A stretch of DNA of 64,000 bases from contig BCIO01000001.1 in NCBI GenBank assembly GCA_001599975.1, positions 5,205,631-5,269,630 on the forward strand. Direction: 5' to 3'. The notes below the pieces were generated by a model that worked only from the letters and a program-made list of their open reading frames with translations, was not told the origin of the DNA and made no database searches. Shown here piece after piece: positions 23,764 to 35,463 of this stretch. Source of the DNA: Cystobasidiopsis lactophilus. Lineage: Eukaryota > Basidiomycota > Agaricostilbomycetes > Agaricostilbales > Chionosphaeraceae. The stretch's first letter is position 1. Every line of letters starts with the position of its first letter. Both the position numbers and the translations under genes were made by a program.

Positions 23764-24504
23764 TCACCCCACAAAGCGAAAGTTCTCGCTGACAATGCGG
23801 AACGTTTGGGCGTTCTGCGCTGAAGGGCTGAGGACAAAGGTGTGGCTGAAGACGCGGGGCAAGGCCTCGAAAGCGGCCTGGGAGAGGTTGGTGTCGTCCG
23901 GCTTGCTGCGGGCGCCTTTGACGACGGGGGGAGGGAAGTCGGGCGCCGGCTTGGCCGGGTCCGCAGAGTAGGTTTGCTGCCCTGAAATGGAGAGCAGCAT
24001 CGACGGCGGCGCCATGTGGACGTTGGTGCCTTGGGTCCCCTTTAGCCGTCGCTCAAAATTCGCCACCAAGACCTTGTCGCTCACCTGGAATGGGGTGGGC
24101 GTCGTAGGACTGCACCTGCGTCCTGCTCGGTGGCAAGCTGATGAGAAACTGGCGCATGGCGTTGGGGCCTTGACGGACATTGGGGGCCTTTCTCAACTCT
24201 GGGAAAAAGGGCGGGCAAGCAAGAAGCGCTCACCAACGAAAGCGTTGCCGTTCCAGGCGATGCTCGCTTCCTCCGAGTAGAGCCCAGGCAGGTCGTTCAC
24301 CCGTTTGGTCGCATCGTCCAGCGCCGCGTAGTAGACTTTGATCGCTGAAACTCAGCACTTTTGATGTTGGCCTTCGTTCGAAGGGGAAAGCGCACTTTTG
24401 ACGAATTGGTCCGCCCGGTCGTTCGTCTCTGGGCTGTCCTTTGCATCAGATATAACTCGTGGAGGAGGGAGGAAGCGCGCGAACACGGTAGAAAGGATGC
24501 TCAT
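23764..24504 (-). CDS. NTF2-like mRNA export factor (Mtr2/NXT type)
   Basis: Small NTF2-fold partner of the mRNA export receptor (Mex67/NXF1). An N-terminal exon starts at ATG 24504 (MSILSTV) and continues DSPETNDRADQFVK. The next exon reads IKVYYAALDDATKRVNDLPG, LYSEEASIAWNGNAFVG, which matches the VYYxxxD..LxxLYxxxxxxxWNGN signature of NXT/Mtr2. The last exon has VSDKVLVANFERRLKGTQGT, ISGQQTYSADPAKP, ALPRVFSHTFVLSPSAQN and FRIVSENFRFVG, the usual C-terminus of the fold. An insert of roughly 35 residues (DFPPPVVKGARSKPDDTNLS) resembles the longer loop of yeast Mtr2. The short first intron is the least certain part. Confidence 0.8.
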
Positions 24505-24938
24505 GGCGCGAGGCGGCTGTCAAAGGCGAAGAGGCGAAAGGCGGGTTGGACTCGAGCGTCCACTGCTTGACTTGATTTCTGGCCTGCCTGATCGCTGTTT
24601 TGGGGATTGGAAACAAGTGCTTCAAGTCGAGATGAACGCCTTCCTGCCTTTTGCGGCTTCGTTTGCTCGCCTTTTGCCAAGTTGTGCCGCCTCAGTGATC
24701 GATGCTGCGGCGACCCTGTTCTCTGCCTGCTGGCAAACCACCTTTATCTGCCTGCTCTGCTTTTTTACACATCTTGAAGTTTGATATCCTGGTCCATTGA
24801 CGGCCCGCGAGCTAGGCTTCCCTGGCCAAGAGCGGCGATGCAGCGCAAATTACGCAAACCGTTTCGGCCTCTCTTCTCCTCTCCTTTTCCTTCCAACCTT
24901 CGCTTCATCGTCCGCCAAAGGACTTAGCTAGCTAAAGT
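24505..24938. other. Divergent promoter region
   Basis: Separates the Mtr2/NXT-type gene (leftward) from the Pro/Gln-rich gene (rightward). About 430 bases with pyrimidine-rich stretches near 24850-24910 (CTCTTCTCCTCTCCTTTTCC), typical of fungal promoters just before the transcript start. No TATA box or coding frame was identified. Confidence 0.45.
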
Positions 24939-24949
24939 ATGGTCTTCTC

Positions 24950-26195
24950 ATGCCGCTCAGAGGTTCTTTCGATTTTGACGCATTCAATCAAAGCTTGCGG
25001 GTGCTGTTGCGCATTTTGCCACAGTTCGACCCATTTGCGCCCATCGTTTTCTATCGCTCTCAGATAGCTCAACCTCCGCCTCATCAGAATCCGCATGGCC
25101 ACCCTTACCCCAGTTCGGGAGGCCAGGGTCAGGGACGTCAAACCCATCCTGGAAGCCCCGGAGGCCAGCAGCCTCAATACCATCCTGGCGGCCAGCAAAA
25201 CCATCCAGATGGCTTCCCGGGTCATGGTGCCGGGGCCCAGCCGATGTCCCATCAACCCCCTCAAGCAGGCTTGCCACCGGTCATCGCCCCGTCCCCTTTG
25301 AGTGAGAGGAACCGCTTGCCGCCCTTGCGGCTGGACATACCTGAGAGGGGCCTGCCTGTCGGTTCCCCTCTCTTCCGGAGTCCGGAAGGTCGCCTCTTTC
25401 CCGGATGCTCCTCTCAAAAGGTAGGCGAGGGACCACACTCGCCCCCCTTTGCACTACCAGGCCCTACCAACCGCTCTCCCAATCCGACGTTGGATTTTTT
25501 GGACTTGTGCGGACAGAATGCCGTGCGTTTGATCTTCGCCTTAACTTTCTGCCGTCTGCTGAAACCACCGAGGCAACTCCCAGCACTCTCCACTCGGCCG
25601 TCAATTTCCGCCAGTGGGGAGCCCTCAAACCCCTTTGCCACCTCATGTTCATCAGGGACCTGTCGTTCTGGGTGGTCACGTTCACGGCGGCCAGCTTTCC
25701 CCTGCTGCCGTTGGCCACCAAGCGCAATCTCCACTCGGCCGTCAAACTCCGCCGGTGGGGAGCCCTCAATCCCCTTTTCCACCTTATGGTCAGCTTGCAC
25801 CACCTGTCGTACCGGGTGGCCAATATCAAGGCGGCCAGCTTTCCCCTGCCCACCAAGCGCAATTTCCTCCACGCCTGGATGCTAGGGATGCCCAGGCCTT
25901 CGTTCGTTTCCTCGTATTTGAGCTATGATTCGATTCCAATAATTGATTCCAGGGCGAACCGCACTCGAATCCGACCACAGCGGCTGCTCGAACCGAGGAG
26001 GAGCGGAGAGTGGCACACCGATTGGCACAGGAGCGATACCGCGCTCGCAATAAGGCTGACAGAGAGGCAGATATAGCTGGGCCCGCAAATGCAAAGGAGA
26101 GGCAACAGAGGGCCCTGCTCAGACTTCGGGAGACTAGGGCTGAGAACGCTGCGAAGGTCCAAGGCGGCGTTGCTGCTGATGATGCTGAGGGTTGA
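24950..26195 (+). CDS. Hypothetical Pro/Gln/Gly-rich protein with basic C-terminus
   Basis: I do not recognise the family. The first part reads PPPHQNPHGHPYPSSGGQGQ, HPGGQQNHPDGFPGHGAGA and similar. After an intron between about 25420 and 25570, a second exon (to about 25909) encodes the repeat PLGRQFPPVGSPQTPLPPHV and its second copy LGRQTPPVGSPQSPFPPYG, ending DARDAQAF. A 48-nt intron then leads into GEPHSNPTTAAARTEEERR, VAHRLAQERYRARNKADRE and a lysine/arginine/alanine-rich helix, ending at 26195. The C-terminal helix is bZIP-like in composition but has no leucine heptad that I can see. The start is ATG at 24950 or at 24939 in another frame; 5' structure and the middle intron are uncertain. 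Confidence 0.45.
25591..25870 (+). repeat. Two tandem copies of a 141-bp unit
   Basis: Unit 1 starts at 25591 (CACTCGGCCGTCAA) and unit 2 at 25732 with the same start, a shift of 141 bp or exactly 47 codons. The two copies share long stretches, including TGGGGAGCCCTCAA and GGCGGCCAGCTTTCCCCTGC, with scattered substitutions; the second copy is slightly shorter at its end. The repeat lies inside the Pro/Gln-rich gene and keeps its frame. Confidence 0.8.
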
Positions 26196-26368
26196 CCTTG
26201 TCCGATTGACCTTTTTCTTACTATGCATTGAAGCACTTGGCATCTTTGCTTTCCACCAAATGCTACGTCAAGCACACCAAGCTCCAGAGGCCGAGAAATT
26301 GATTGGTTCATATGCAAAGGAAGATGATACAAACAGCCCAACGAAGAGAGGCGTCACTGAGAAGCAAG

Positions 26369-29300
26369 CTATGCAGGTGGAGTAGGAGCAGCAGAAGGGG
26401 TGGCGGTCGCAGAAGCAATGCCAGACGGGGTGGCAGACGCAGCCGCCGCAGCCGCTTGCGCCTTCTTGCCGGGCCCTCGCTTGCGTTTGAGCGCAATGGG
26501 CTTGCCCGTTTTGCGGTCCACTGCGAATATGACTGAGCATATCGTAACAAAAGGAAGGGTGGGGGCGACTCACAGCCAAGACGATCCAGCTCCTCCAGCT
26601 CGGCCCTTGTCCGCCGGATGCGCTTCTTCTTGGGCGGCCCTTCGCCAGGCTCGCCACTGGGAGGGTTCTTCTGCTTTGCTGGCGCCTTAGCCTTTGGTTT
26701 TGAGCTGCTGCCGTTGGCGACCGGGGCCGTGGCCGTGGCAGTGGGTGCCATGTCCTCGTCGTCCATGTCCTCATCCTCGCCCATGTTCTTGGGTTTGGAC
26801 ATGAAGAACCCGAAAGCGTCGTCCTCGTCGTCCTGCAGATCGTCCCAGCCGCCAGTCTGAGTGAGGGCTTTCTCTTCGCGTAGCCGACGATTCTCCTCCC
26901 GCTTGGCCACACCCTTCTTGCCGTCCTCGATCTGCTTCTGCTCGGCGCGCGCACGCTTGGCTTCTTGTAGCCGCAAGCTCTCTTCCAGCTCGTCGTCGTC
27001 CAAGAGCAAAGAGACGACCTCTTTCGCTCCGGCCTGCTCGGGTGGCGCCGCTGTCGAAGACCCTACAACAGCGTCCTGGACCAGCTTCTTGTTTCGGGCC
27101 AGCGTCAAGATGCGCTCGTCGATGGTGCCGGCCGTGATGAGGCGGTAGACGGTGACCTGCTTGGTTTGGCCGAGACGATGGGCGCGATCCATAGCTTGGG
27201 CGTCGTTTGAGGGATTCCAATCTGAGTCGTAGAAGATGACCGTGTCGGCGGCGGTGAGGTTGATGCCGAGGCCACCGGCGCGGGTGGAAAGGAGGAAGAT
27301 GAAAAGATCCGGCTTGGTCTGCCAGTCCATGACCATGTCGCGGCGTTCCGAGATGGTCGAAGAACCATCCAGTCGTAGGCTGCAAGTCGAAACACGACAC
27401 TGAGTACCACCAAAAGAAGTCAGAGGAAAGGACGCACTATTTGTACTGCCGAAATGCAAGGTACTCCTCCATGAGGTCGATCATGCGGGTCATCTGGAAG
27501 TAGACCAAGACACGATGCCCTTCTGCTTTGAGGCGGGGCAAGAGCTCGTCGAGTTTGGCCAATTTGCCAGAGTCCAAGATGAGCTTGGCGAGCTGGGGCA
27601 CGCGCATAGCGGGAGCAGGCAGCTGTTCAGGCCGGAGGTGGCGCAACATGCCGTCGAAAGGCAGGCCGGGATAGCGCTGCTCGACCGCTTGAACGACAGG
27701 CTCGGATTCGCGCGACTTGTGAGAAAGGCCGTAGAGCAAGTCGCGGGTGATGCCGTTATTGAGGACGTCCTGCTGCTCGTATTCGAAGCGACGGTCGGAA
27801 GCAATGATCTCGGCGGGTGGGGCCACCGCAGAAGGCATGTAGATGTGCTCTTCGCTGCGCGGTAGCTTGACGATGGCCAGGTAGTTCTCCCAAACGTTTG
27901 CTAAAGGGGAATTGACGTCAAGGGCGTTCAAAGGCGTGGAAGGAGAGGGTCGTGAAGCAAGAAGAGACATTTTCTGCAAGAGGTCGCCGCTGGTCAAGGT
28001 ATTGATCTCGGCCGGACTGACGCTGAGCAAAGAGGAAAAGGAAAAGGAAGGGGACGACGCGGTGTTGGAAGGGGCCCAGATGTTGAACAGCTGCTCGGTG
28101 TGGTGGGTGTCGGCCAAGAGGTTGGAGGCGGCCATGATTTTGGGGATGCGGACCTCCAGCTCGGAGTGAGTGCCATAGGGCAAGTCAAGCTGAGGCAGAT
28201 TGTTCTCCTTGAGCATGGCTTGGGTCCTCGACGAGTTGAAGGAGACCAAGGACAAGGGGGCGTAGACGTCGGCGCGTTCGAAGAGCTCGGGGTGGTTGCA
28301 CACCTTGCGGAACTGCATGATGAGGTTCATGAGCCGCTTGACGGCCGTGTCGTCTGCCGACAAAGAGGTGGCGCGCTGGATGAGGTCGTTGATGGACATA
28401 TTCTCTCGGAGGGTCTGGTACATGAACCTTTGCCGGGGCGTCAGGTCGCACTTGATATCGATCTCGATCTGGACATTGCCCAAGTTGTATTAGACGAAGG
28501 GTCGCTCAGACTGCGAGGAAACACACCTTCTCGCCCAGTTCGTTCTGCACGTTCTTCTTGATGCGACGAAGCATGAAAGGCTTGAGAATCATGTGCAGGC
28601 GCCGGAGCTGGTGGACGTTCATGTTGCCATTCTTCTCGGCCGAGTTCTCGATGTCCTTGGAGAACCACTCTGAGAACTCGTCGTGCGAGTCGAACAGGGA
28701 GGGCATGATGAAGTGCAGGAGCGCCCAGAGCTCTTGCATGCTGTTTTGGATGGGCGTGCCGGTGAGCAAGAGGCGGTTGCGGCAGTTGAAGCCGAGCAAG
28801 GTCTTCCACCGCGCCGACGAGGAGGATTTGATGGCTTGGGCTTCGTCCAGGACCATGTACTGCCACTTGACCGTTTGAAAGTACTTCTCGTCGGCGACGA
28901 CGAGCTGGTAGGAGGTGACCAAGACGTGGAAGGGGGCGTCTTTGTCGTAGCGGAGGGATTTGCGGTTCCAGAACTTGCGCAAGACGGCTCGGTCTTTGAC
29001 GGTGCCCCAGTAGGGCAGGGCCTTGAGGGAGGGGACGAAGCGGGTGATCTCCTGTTGCCAGTTGTGCAAGGTGGACGCGGGCGCGATGACGAGGAAAGGG
29101 CCCCAGATGTTGTGCTTTTCCGCCAGGTAGGCCATGACCGAGATGGATTGGACGCTGGGGGCCGGAATCAGGATCAGCCACAAACAAGAGCCGCTGAATG
29201 GAAAAGAACGACCCACGTCTTGCCCAAACCCATCTCATCGGCCAAGATGCCGTTGATGCCTTGCTCGTAGAGGTTGGCGAGCCAGGTGAGGCCTTTGAGC

Positions 29301-31281
29301 TGGTATTCTTTCAACTGGCAATTGAGCATCTGGGGCTGGGCGATCATCTCCGACGCGCCGTCCAGTGCCGTGGGGTTCTGGAAGTTCATCTCTTCCGAGT
29401 CGAACTGGGCTTGCAGGTCGCCTGGCTGGGTCGGGTTGTTGGGCTTGGAGGCGCGTTGGTCTTCGGCCACCGCAGCGTCAAAGGCCGCCGCTTTCTCGCG
29501 AGCCCGGGCGACGGCGAGTTCGGCGTTGGCTCGAGCTCGTTGATTCAGCGCTCCTTCATCATCTGTGTGATGATCATGAAGCATGTCAGCAAAAGAGACA
29601 ATTGCTAAGGCTAGGAAGATCACGCACCATCGTCAAAGTCGATCGCTCCGCCACCAGCGGCGGACGAAGCCACCGCCCCATCGGCCGAAGCGAGGATCGC
29701 GGCCAACCGAGCTTCTTCAGCATTGGCTTCCTTGTTGATCTCGCTCTCCAGCTTGGCATCGCCTCCTGTCTCTTCGCTTTCCTCCGCTTCCTTGGCTGTG
29801 ACGCAAACGACCCTTACATTGAGCACAAAAAGGCACGCAATGAAGTAAAAGGGTAAGAACGCACTGTTGATTTTAGACCCAACAAAGTGGGAGTAAAGTT
29901 CGGTTTGGGTGATGAGAAAGTTGAGCTTCCTCGCTGCCCTCTTGGCCTCCCTCATCTCCTCCTCCTTCCTCGCCTTGTCCAAAGCCAACTTCTCAGCCGC
30001 CTTCCGACCCTCGCGTTCTTTTTTCTCGTTGCCCTTCCAAAACAGGAGCATCTCGCGCATCGCCCTCTTGGCTTTGGTGGTGATCTCCTTGGTCGACTTG
30101 GTTTTCTGAAACGACCGCCTCGCTTCCCTAGCGACGACGCCGGCCAGACGGCGGTTGTAGATCTGGCGAGAGGTCGAGGTCTGGTTCGCCAGGCGGGAGG
30201 CCTTGGGGATGTGTTGTCGGGCGATCTGGGTCCAGATCTTGAGCTCGACCTCCTCCGGCGTCTTGCCCCCCGCTGCTCCAGCCTTGGAGGACTTCTTGTG
30301 CGGGCGGGAGAGCTGAAAGTCGGCGTCCTCGTTCGTGTCTGGGTCCAAAGCCATGGTGGCTGGATCATCGTCGAATCCCGAGTTGGCGGTGAGGGCTGGG
30401 GATAAAGCCAGGTCTTCTGTTGAGTCCCCATCGTTGTAGTCGGCCATGTGGGACCGACGAGGGCGGTTGGCGGAAGAAGGAGGGCGGAGGAGCAAGTCGC
30501 CAGTGGGGGCGGGCGAGTCGTCGTGGCGGGTGGAAGTCGAGTCGTCGTCGTCGTACCCCTCTCCTTGCACTGTGCGTACATCCTTACGTGTGAGACCAAA
30601 GATGTGTCTATAAGAAGGTAAAGAATAACGCACGGAGAGCAGCTTGTCGAGCCTGGTTAGCGGCCTCCCTTGCCCTTCTGAGCGCCTCGCTCCTAGCCTG
30701 CTTGGCCTTAGATCCAGCCTCAGTAGCTTCCTCTTTGGCCTGCCTGCGCTTCTTCCAGCCTTCCTTAGCGGCCTCCCGTTTCCGCTCTTTGCGCTCCTCC
30801 TCCTCCGGGTCGAGCATGGCCTGCCTCATTGCGGCCTGGTCAGCTTGAACCCGCAGCCTGGCTTGCTCGTCCATGGCGCTGGAGATGGCCGAGTCTAGAG
30901 CTGAGCCAGCCCAGTGGGTGATCTTGGAGGCCAAAGCTACGGACGAGGCTTGTTGCTGTTGGAACCATTGCCCACCTGCCTGGGTCAAGTGCAGCCTGGA
31001 TGATTGAGCGTAAGGCTGCAGCAAGGGTTCCCAGATGGAGCGGGTGGAAGAGAGCAGCTCGGCTTCGGAGGCGGCGGCGAGTGCATCCTCTTCGCCTTGC
31101 TGCTGTTGTGAGTGTGGCTCGAGGGATTCATCGTAGCGAGGTGGTTTGGCAACGACCCGGGATGAGTGCTTCGCCCCAAGTCAATAGGATCACCATTGAG
31201 GAGACATGAACGCACCCTCCGACGTGAACTCCCAGCCTCGACGTGCTCCAAAGGCAAAGCGATAGCTCCAGCGTCCGCCAT
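26369..31281 (-). CDS. INO80: INO80 chromatin-remodelling ATPase
   Basis: Catalytic subunit of the INO80 nucleosome-remodelling complex. N-terminal exons (31281 downward) are Gln/Glu/Lys-rich. The DBINO domain lies around 30250-29880: [40 protein letters not shown] and the charged coiled coil [20 protein letters not shown]. The SNF2 ATPase N-lobe follows: [65 protein letters not shown] and [20 protein letters not shown]. After [15 protein letters not shown] comes the long Ino80-type insertion. The C-lobe holds [40 protein letters not shown] and [18 protein letters not shown]. The DEAQ box is usual for this family. The last exon ends in an Ala/Pro-rich tail after [12 protein letters not shown]. 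An in-frame ATG at 31404 could extend the N-terminus. Confidence 0.93.
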
Positions 31282-33034
31282 GGCTGCTGACCTCCAAGCC
31301 GACAAGGTCTGACCTAGACTTGGCTGCTTGGATGCGACCTCGGAACAGCGATGATTGAGGGGCTTTTTCGATTTCGGCTTTTCCCAAAGGCGCGAGCGGC
31401 ACAACTGGACGGGTAGGGAAGGTTTCTCGTTTTGGGGCCTCGCTTTTGCAAGAAGGCCATGCTTTTGGATGCAAATGCTTTGGCTAAGGGACTACAAGCT
31501 TGGAACTATGGCACGTCGAGCGAACATGAATCAAAGACAAGGTGGCGTGAGGAGGAGGAAAGAGGTGGATTGACCTGGGACTTGCTCGGGCTTGGGTGTG
31601 AACCGGCTGGGTTCTGGGAAGGTCAGCTGGCAGGGATGGTTAGAATATCAGATTTGAAGCTGGAGATTTGAAGGTGTTTGAAGCCCGTCGTCAAGACCTG
31701 AAGCCCACCACCGTGAATAGATTGGCCAGGGGGAGGAGCTCTTGGCAGAAGAGAGCTTCTTGGGCGCATTGTTGACTAATGCAACGTCAAATGCCTCGTT
31801 GACAGGGTAAAGGTGTGACCTTTGAGCATTGGCATTTCGACGCATGAAAGCGGCGGGTGGCGAATCCAAACGCGCTGGTCTGGAGGAAAGCTTGGGCGTT
31901 GAGCTTGAAATGATGTATCTTGTAGTCGCACAGTGGGTAATGAGCTGCAAGGCTTGGGGTGCTGACGGTGGGCTTTGCATGTAACAAAGGGTGGGACAAC
32001 CAGGATCAAAAGACGACCAAAGGCTCTCGAGCTTAGAATCACAATTAAAGGAAACTTGAAAAAGAGGACGCCATCTTGTTGCCAATGCGCGCTTTTGAAG
32101 AGAAGCGGCTACCAAGAGATTCTGAGGGCAGCAGAGTTGACTTTCTCGACGACCTGGCTGGCACCCAGTGCTCATCATCTTCAACGCGCATCCAGACCGA
32201 GGAATAACACAGAGATACAGAAAAGTAGCCAGCCAAGATCGAGACCGCTTGGCCAGCTTCATCGTCGCCTCCTTTTTCGGCGAAATGAGAAGAAGGCACA
32301 TTTGAGCAGCTCCAACGGGCCTGAAGCCGCTGTCAGCTTGACTTGTAGCCCATATGGGAACGTATGAAGGCAACAGAGGCAGGAAAAGGCAAGCCAGATG
32401 GAGCGAATTGGACCGGCGGCCGTCCGAGGCCAAGAGGCAAAATGCGCGTTTGGAGTCGGACGTCCATGCCGATTTGCTCTCTAGACTGTCTGAATGTTGT
32501 TTTTGTGTGCCTTAAAGCCAAGTTCAGGTTCTTAAGGGAGGCTTCGTCATGCCGAGCTCCTTCGAATGCGCATCTCCCAGTCCATTCTAAGCGTGAATGC
32601 ACTATACCTACGACGTACATTTCCCAGCTCCACTGCGAATCTCTCTGCTCGAAGCATTCGAAGAAGCTCTGTCCTTGGTTGAATTTGATCTGTTGCTCCG
32701 GGCACTTGCTGGCTGGTATCCTCGCGCCACTGTTGTCTCTAGCTCCGATCGAGCCGGCGCACTTCCTCGTCTTTACTGCCGTCTTACTGTCTCCAAGCTT
32801 CATCGAAGTCGGCCGCATCACCGTATTACTGTTCATTCGTCTTCATCGAGTCGATATCAACACCGCCTGCTGCTCGGATGTACCTGACCCTTTCACCGGA
32901 GCTCCCCTAGCACTGCCATCTCTCGAGTTCCCTTTCGCTAATGCTTCCGAGATTGTGAGTGCACCGCATGTCCTTGGAGTCCCCCCTGCCGAGACCGAGG
33001 CCTGGATGGCTGTGTGAAGGGGGTCTGGTCAGTC
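31282..33034. other. 1.75 kb with no convincing gene
   Basis: Upstream of INO80 (leftward) and of the small Pro/Gln-rich gene (rightward). Two long overlapping frames (31648-32433 on the minus strand, 32364-33017 on the plus strand) exist, but neither shows a domain, a biased fungal composition or convincing splice sites. One piece of the plus frame near 32870-33010 (DVPDPFTGAPLALPSLEFPF) looks slightly protein-like. The region probably holds promoters and 5' UTRs; an unrecognised gene cannot be excluded. Confidence 0.4.
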
Positions 33035-33042
33035 TATATAAG
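33035..33042 (+). promoter_or_regulatory. TATA box
   Basis: TATATAAG inside AGTCTATATAAGCGCGAGC, followed about 20-30 bases later by a pyrimidine stretch (CTCTTCTTCTCC) and CTCAGGATTTC, a plausible start of transcription near 33070-33085. This would give the gene at 33314 a 5' UTR of about 240 bases, possibly with an intron. Confidence 0.55.
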
Positions 33043-33313
33043 CGCGAGCATCTCTCTTCTTCTCCGTGTCACCGTCTCAGGATTTCAATCGCTCATCAGT
33101 AACGCAGCTACCGTGTTCTCTCGCCTGTCCAGTGCACACGACGCAAAGCCGTAGGATTCAGCTTTCCCCTTGCCAGTGAGACTTGCTTTTTTCAGAGAAC
33201 AGGAACTAGTGAGCAATCCGTTGATCAAGTTGACCTTTTGATCCAGCTCAGAATTTCATTGCCTGGACCGCTGACTCGCCATCACTCCTGCCCTCCACCC
33301 GGATTTGTGACAA

Positions 33314-33839
33314 ATGGCAGGCCGAGGACAGCAGGGATTCGGGCAAGGTCCGGCTGCTTTAGGACAATCTCAAGAACCGCAGAGCCCTTCATCTGATCGA
33401 GTCCCTCTCACCGGTGTGCAAGAGCGGCCCGACCATTGGATCGGCTTCAATCCCAATCAACAGCGATGGATGATGTGTTACAAAAAGCCTGGCCCAGGGC
33501 AGCCAGTACTTTGGCACGAGATGCCAGGTCAAGCGGCTCCATCGAATCCACAGGTGCAGTTCGCAGGACACCCGCAGTATGTGTTTCGACTTGCTAAAGA
33601 CGGAACGAAACTGAGAGAGGAGTAGGCCTGGCCCCAATGCCGGCGGATTTGCGACATCCCCAACTACCCAGTCTCCTACAACAACTGGATGGCAAGGATT
33701 TCCACAATACTCTCCACAAGGTCCACAAGCAAGCCCGGGTATTGGTGCCCTCCAGAACCCGCCTGGGCCAGCCCATGCACAACAAGGGCCGTCAAACGTG
33801 AACAACCAGCAGGGGTTTGGAAGGAGGACGCAGCAATGA
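33314..33839 (+). CDS. Small Pro/Gln/Gly-rich protein
   Basis: Not recognised. Two exons (33314-33576, 33626-33839) joined by a 49-nt intron (GTATGT donor, TAG acceptor) give 158 residues. The first exon starts MAGRGQQGFGQGPAALGQSQ and contains a denser core, RPDHWIGFNPNQQRWMMCYK, KPGPGQPVLWHEMPG; the second exon is low-complexity (GFPQYSPQGPQASPGIGALQ, NNQQGFGRRTQQ). Without the intron the frame would stop after 103 codons; the junction restores the same Pro/Gln-rich style, which supports it. There is no signal peptide. The Trp-rich core could be a small interaction module; nothing more can be said. Confidence 0.55.
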
Positions 33840-33976
33840 GAGGCACAAGGTAGCAGCTAGGAAGCAGGTTGATACCTGCCCAGCCTTCACCTATTATGCA
33901 GTCGTTTCCATATGTCCCGCCTTCCCGCCTTAGAATATGAATTGAATCGTGCCATATAAAGTCTGTCAAAGCGCCT

Positions 33977-35303
33977 TCAAGGCTTCACCAAGATCTTGAT
34001 GTGCTTGTCCGGCTCGGTCAAGAGCGCCTCGAAGCCCTTTTCTTTAACGTCGTTGAGCTGCGGAGCAAGACGTCAGCCATGATCGAAAGGCAAGACACAA
34101 AACGCACATCAACAACAGCGGTGACTAGCCCATCGCAACTGAGAGTGCCCTTAGCGAGATGCTCGATCACGTCTGGGTAGGTGTGGCGGTAAGCTCGGGA
34201 GCCGGTGATGGTGATCTCGCGCCGGGTCAAGGCGACCGCATCGAAGGTCGGGTGCTTGGAATGGATAGCCACGAGTGCAATGCGACCACTAGGGCGCACG
34301 CAAGAGAAGGCCGCATCTAGCGAAGCTTGCACGCCCTAGAACCGAGAATCAGCATCTCACGAGGGAAGAGCAGAGGACCACGCACAGCAAGCTCGATGCA
34401 GACATCAACACCATGCCCACCCGTACGTTTTTTGATGTCAGCGGCAAAGTCGTCCTTCAAAGGGTTGTAGACGGCGTCGGCGCCGAATGCCTTAGCCGCC
34501 TTGGTCCGAGACTCGGCAATTTCCGTAACGGCGATGAAGCTGGCGCCAAGAGCCTTCAAAATTTTGACCGTGAAGAGGCCGATGGGTCCTAAAAGAGAGC
34601 ATCAGTACGGCGTCGCCACCGACACCAAGAGCCAAGACTGACCCGCGCCACAGACGAGAGCGGTTTCGCCCTTCTGAAACTTCGTTCGTTGAACACCAAA
34701 GTACGCCACGGAGAGTGGTTCGACCATGGCGCCCTCTTCCAAACTAACGTTGTCCGGCAGCTTGAAGCACTTCTCCTCGGGAGCGACCACTTTATCCGAC
34801 AAGCCTCCACCCTTGGGCCAGTGGTATCCCATAAAGCACGAGGTAGGACACAAGTTGTAAAGATGCTCGTCGCAGTACTTGCAGGCGTTGCAGGCCAAAA
34901 GAGGTTCGACAGCCACACGGTCGCCGACCTTCAACGACGTCTTGCAGCCGGGACCAAGCTTCGAAACGGTGCCGGAGAACTCATGGCCGAACGGAAAGGG
35001 TCGTGCTGAGCCAGTCAAGGGATGAGGCGTGTCTGGCCACTGTTTGCCACCGTGTGAGAGTTTGGCGCTTGAGACAGATTCGCTGGACAAACCTTGACGA
35101 ATCCGTTGTACGAATGGAGACTGTTGCCAAAGGGCTCTATTTAGCCGTCTTATATATTTTTCATCCAGGAGCAAGACGCACTCTGAGCCACAGATGCCGC
35201 AGAATCCAATCGTGACCTGCACCTGGCCTCCTTCGGGTTGGGGCTCTTCCACCTCTTCCACCCGCAAATCGAAGTCGGCGTACAGAAGGGCTTGCCTTGG
35301 CAT
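33977..35303 (-). CDS. Zinc alcohol dehydrogenase, (R,R)-butanediol dehydrogenase-like
   Basis: Medium-chain NAD(P)-dependent dehydrogenase that interconverts secondary alcohols and ketones. The start MPRQALLYADFDLRVEEVEE leads to FCGICGSD, then, after an intron (acceptor before TCTCCATTCG), LHSYNGFVKWPDTPHPLTG, and after another intron FPFGHEFSGT. The HPLTG and GSDLH pair mark the Bdh1 branch. The structural zinc lobe is complete: CNACKYCDEHLYNLC (C-x2-C-x2-C-x7-C). The Rossmann part reads VCGAGPIGLFTVKILKALGA, and the end is IKILVKP. The catalytic zinc ligands (Cys in GICGS, HE in GHEF) are present. Butanediol is only the family's reference substrate. It starts 160 bases from the divergent monooxygenase gene. 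Confidence 0.88.
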
Positions 35304-35463
35304 TGCTGCTGATGATGGCTGACCGAAGCAGAGGAGCGTCCTTTGATCTGTGTCTCCGCTGCCGAGATCATCTCCTTCCCCTCTTGAGACTTGCCGGGCG
35401 GTCTTGCAAACGTGATGATTTTCCGCCCTCTCAATAGCTTACTTCGACCCGCTGTTCTGCAAC

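Noticed and set aside
24950-25885. 311-codon uninterrupted + frame
   Set aside because: Only its first half looks coding; in the repeat region another frame carries the Pro-rich repeats and joins the conserved C-terminal exon, so an intron is more likely.
31648-32433. 261-codon minus frame upstream of INO80
   Set aside because: No domain, mixed composition with many Ser/Cys/Arg, and overlapping open frames; could be real but not supported.
32364-33017. 217-codon + frame
   Set aside because: Ends just before a TATA box, Cys/Ser/Leu-rich, no domain or signal; kept only as a note on the intergenic region.
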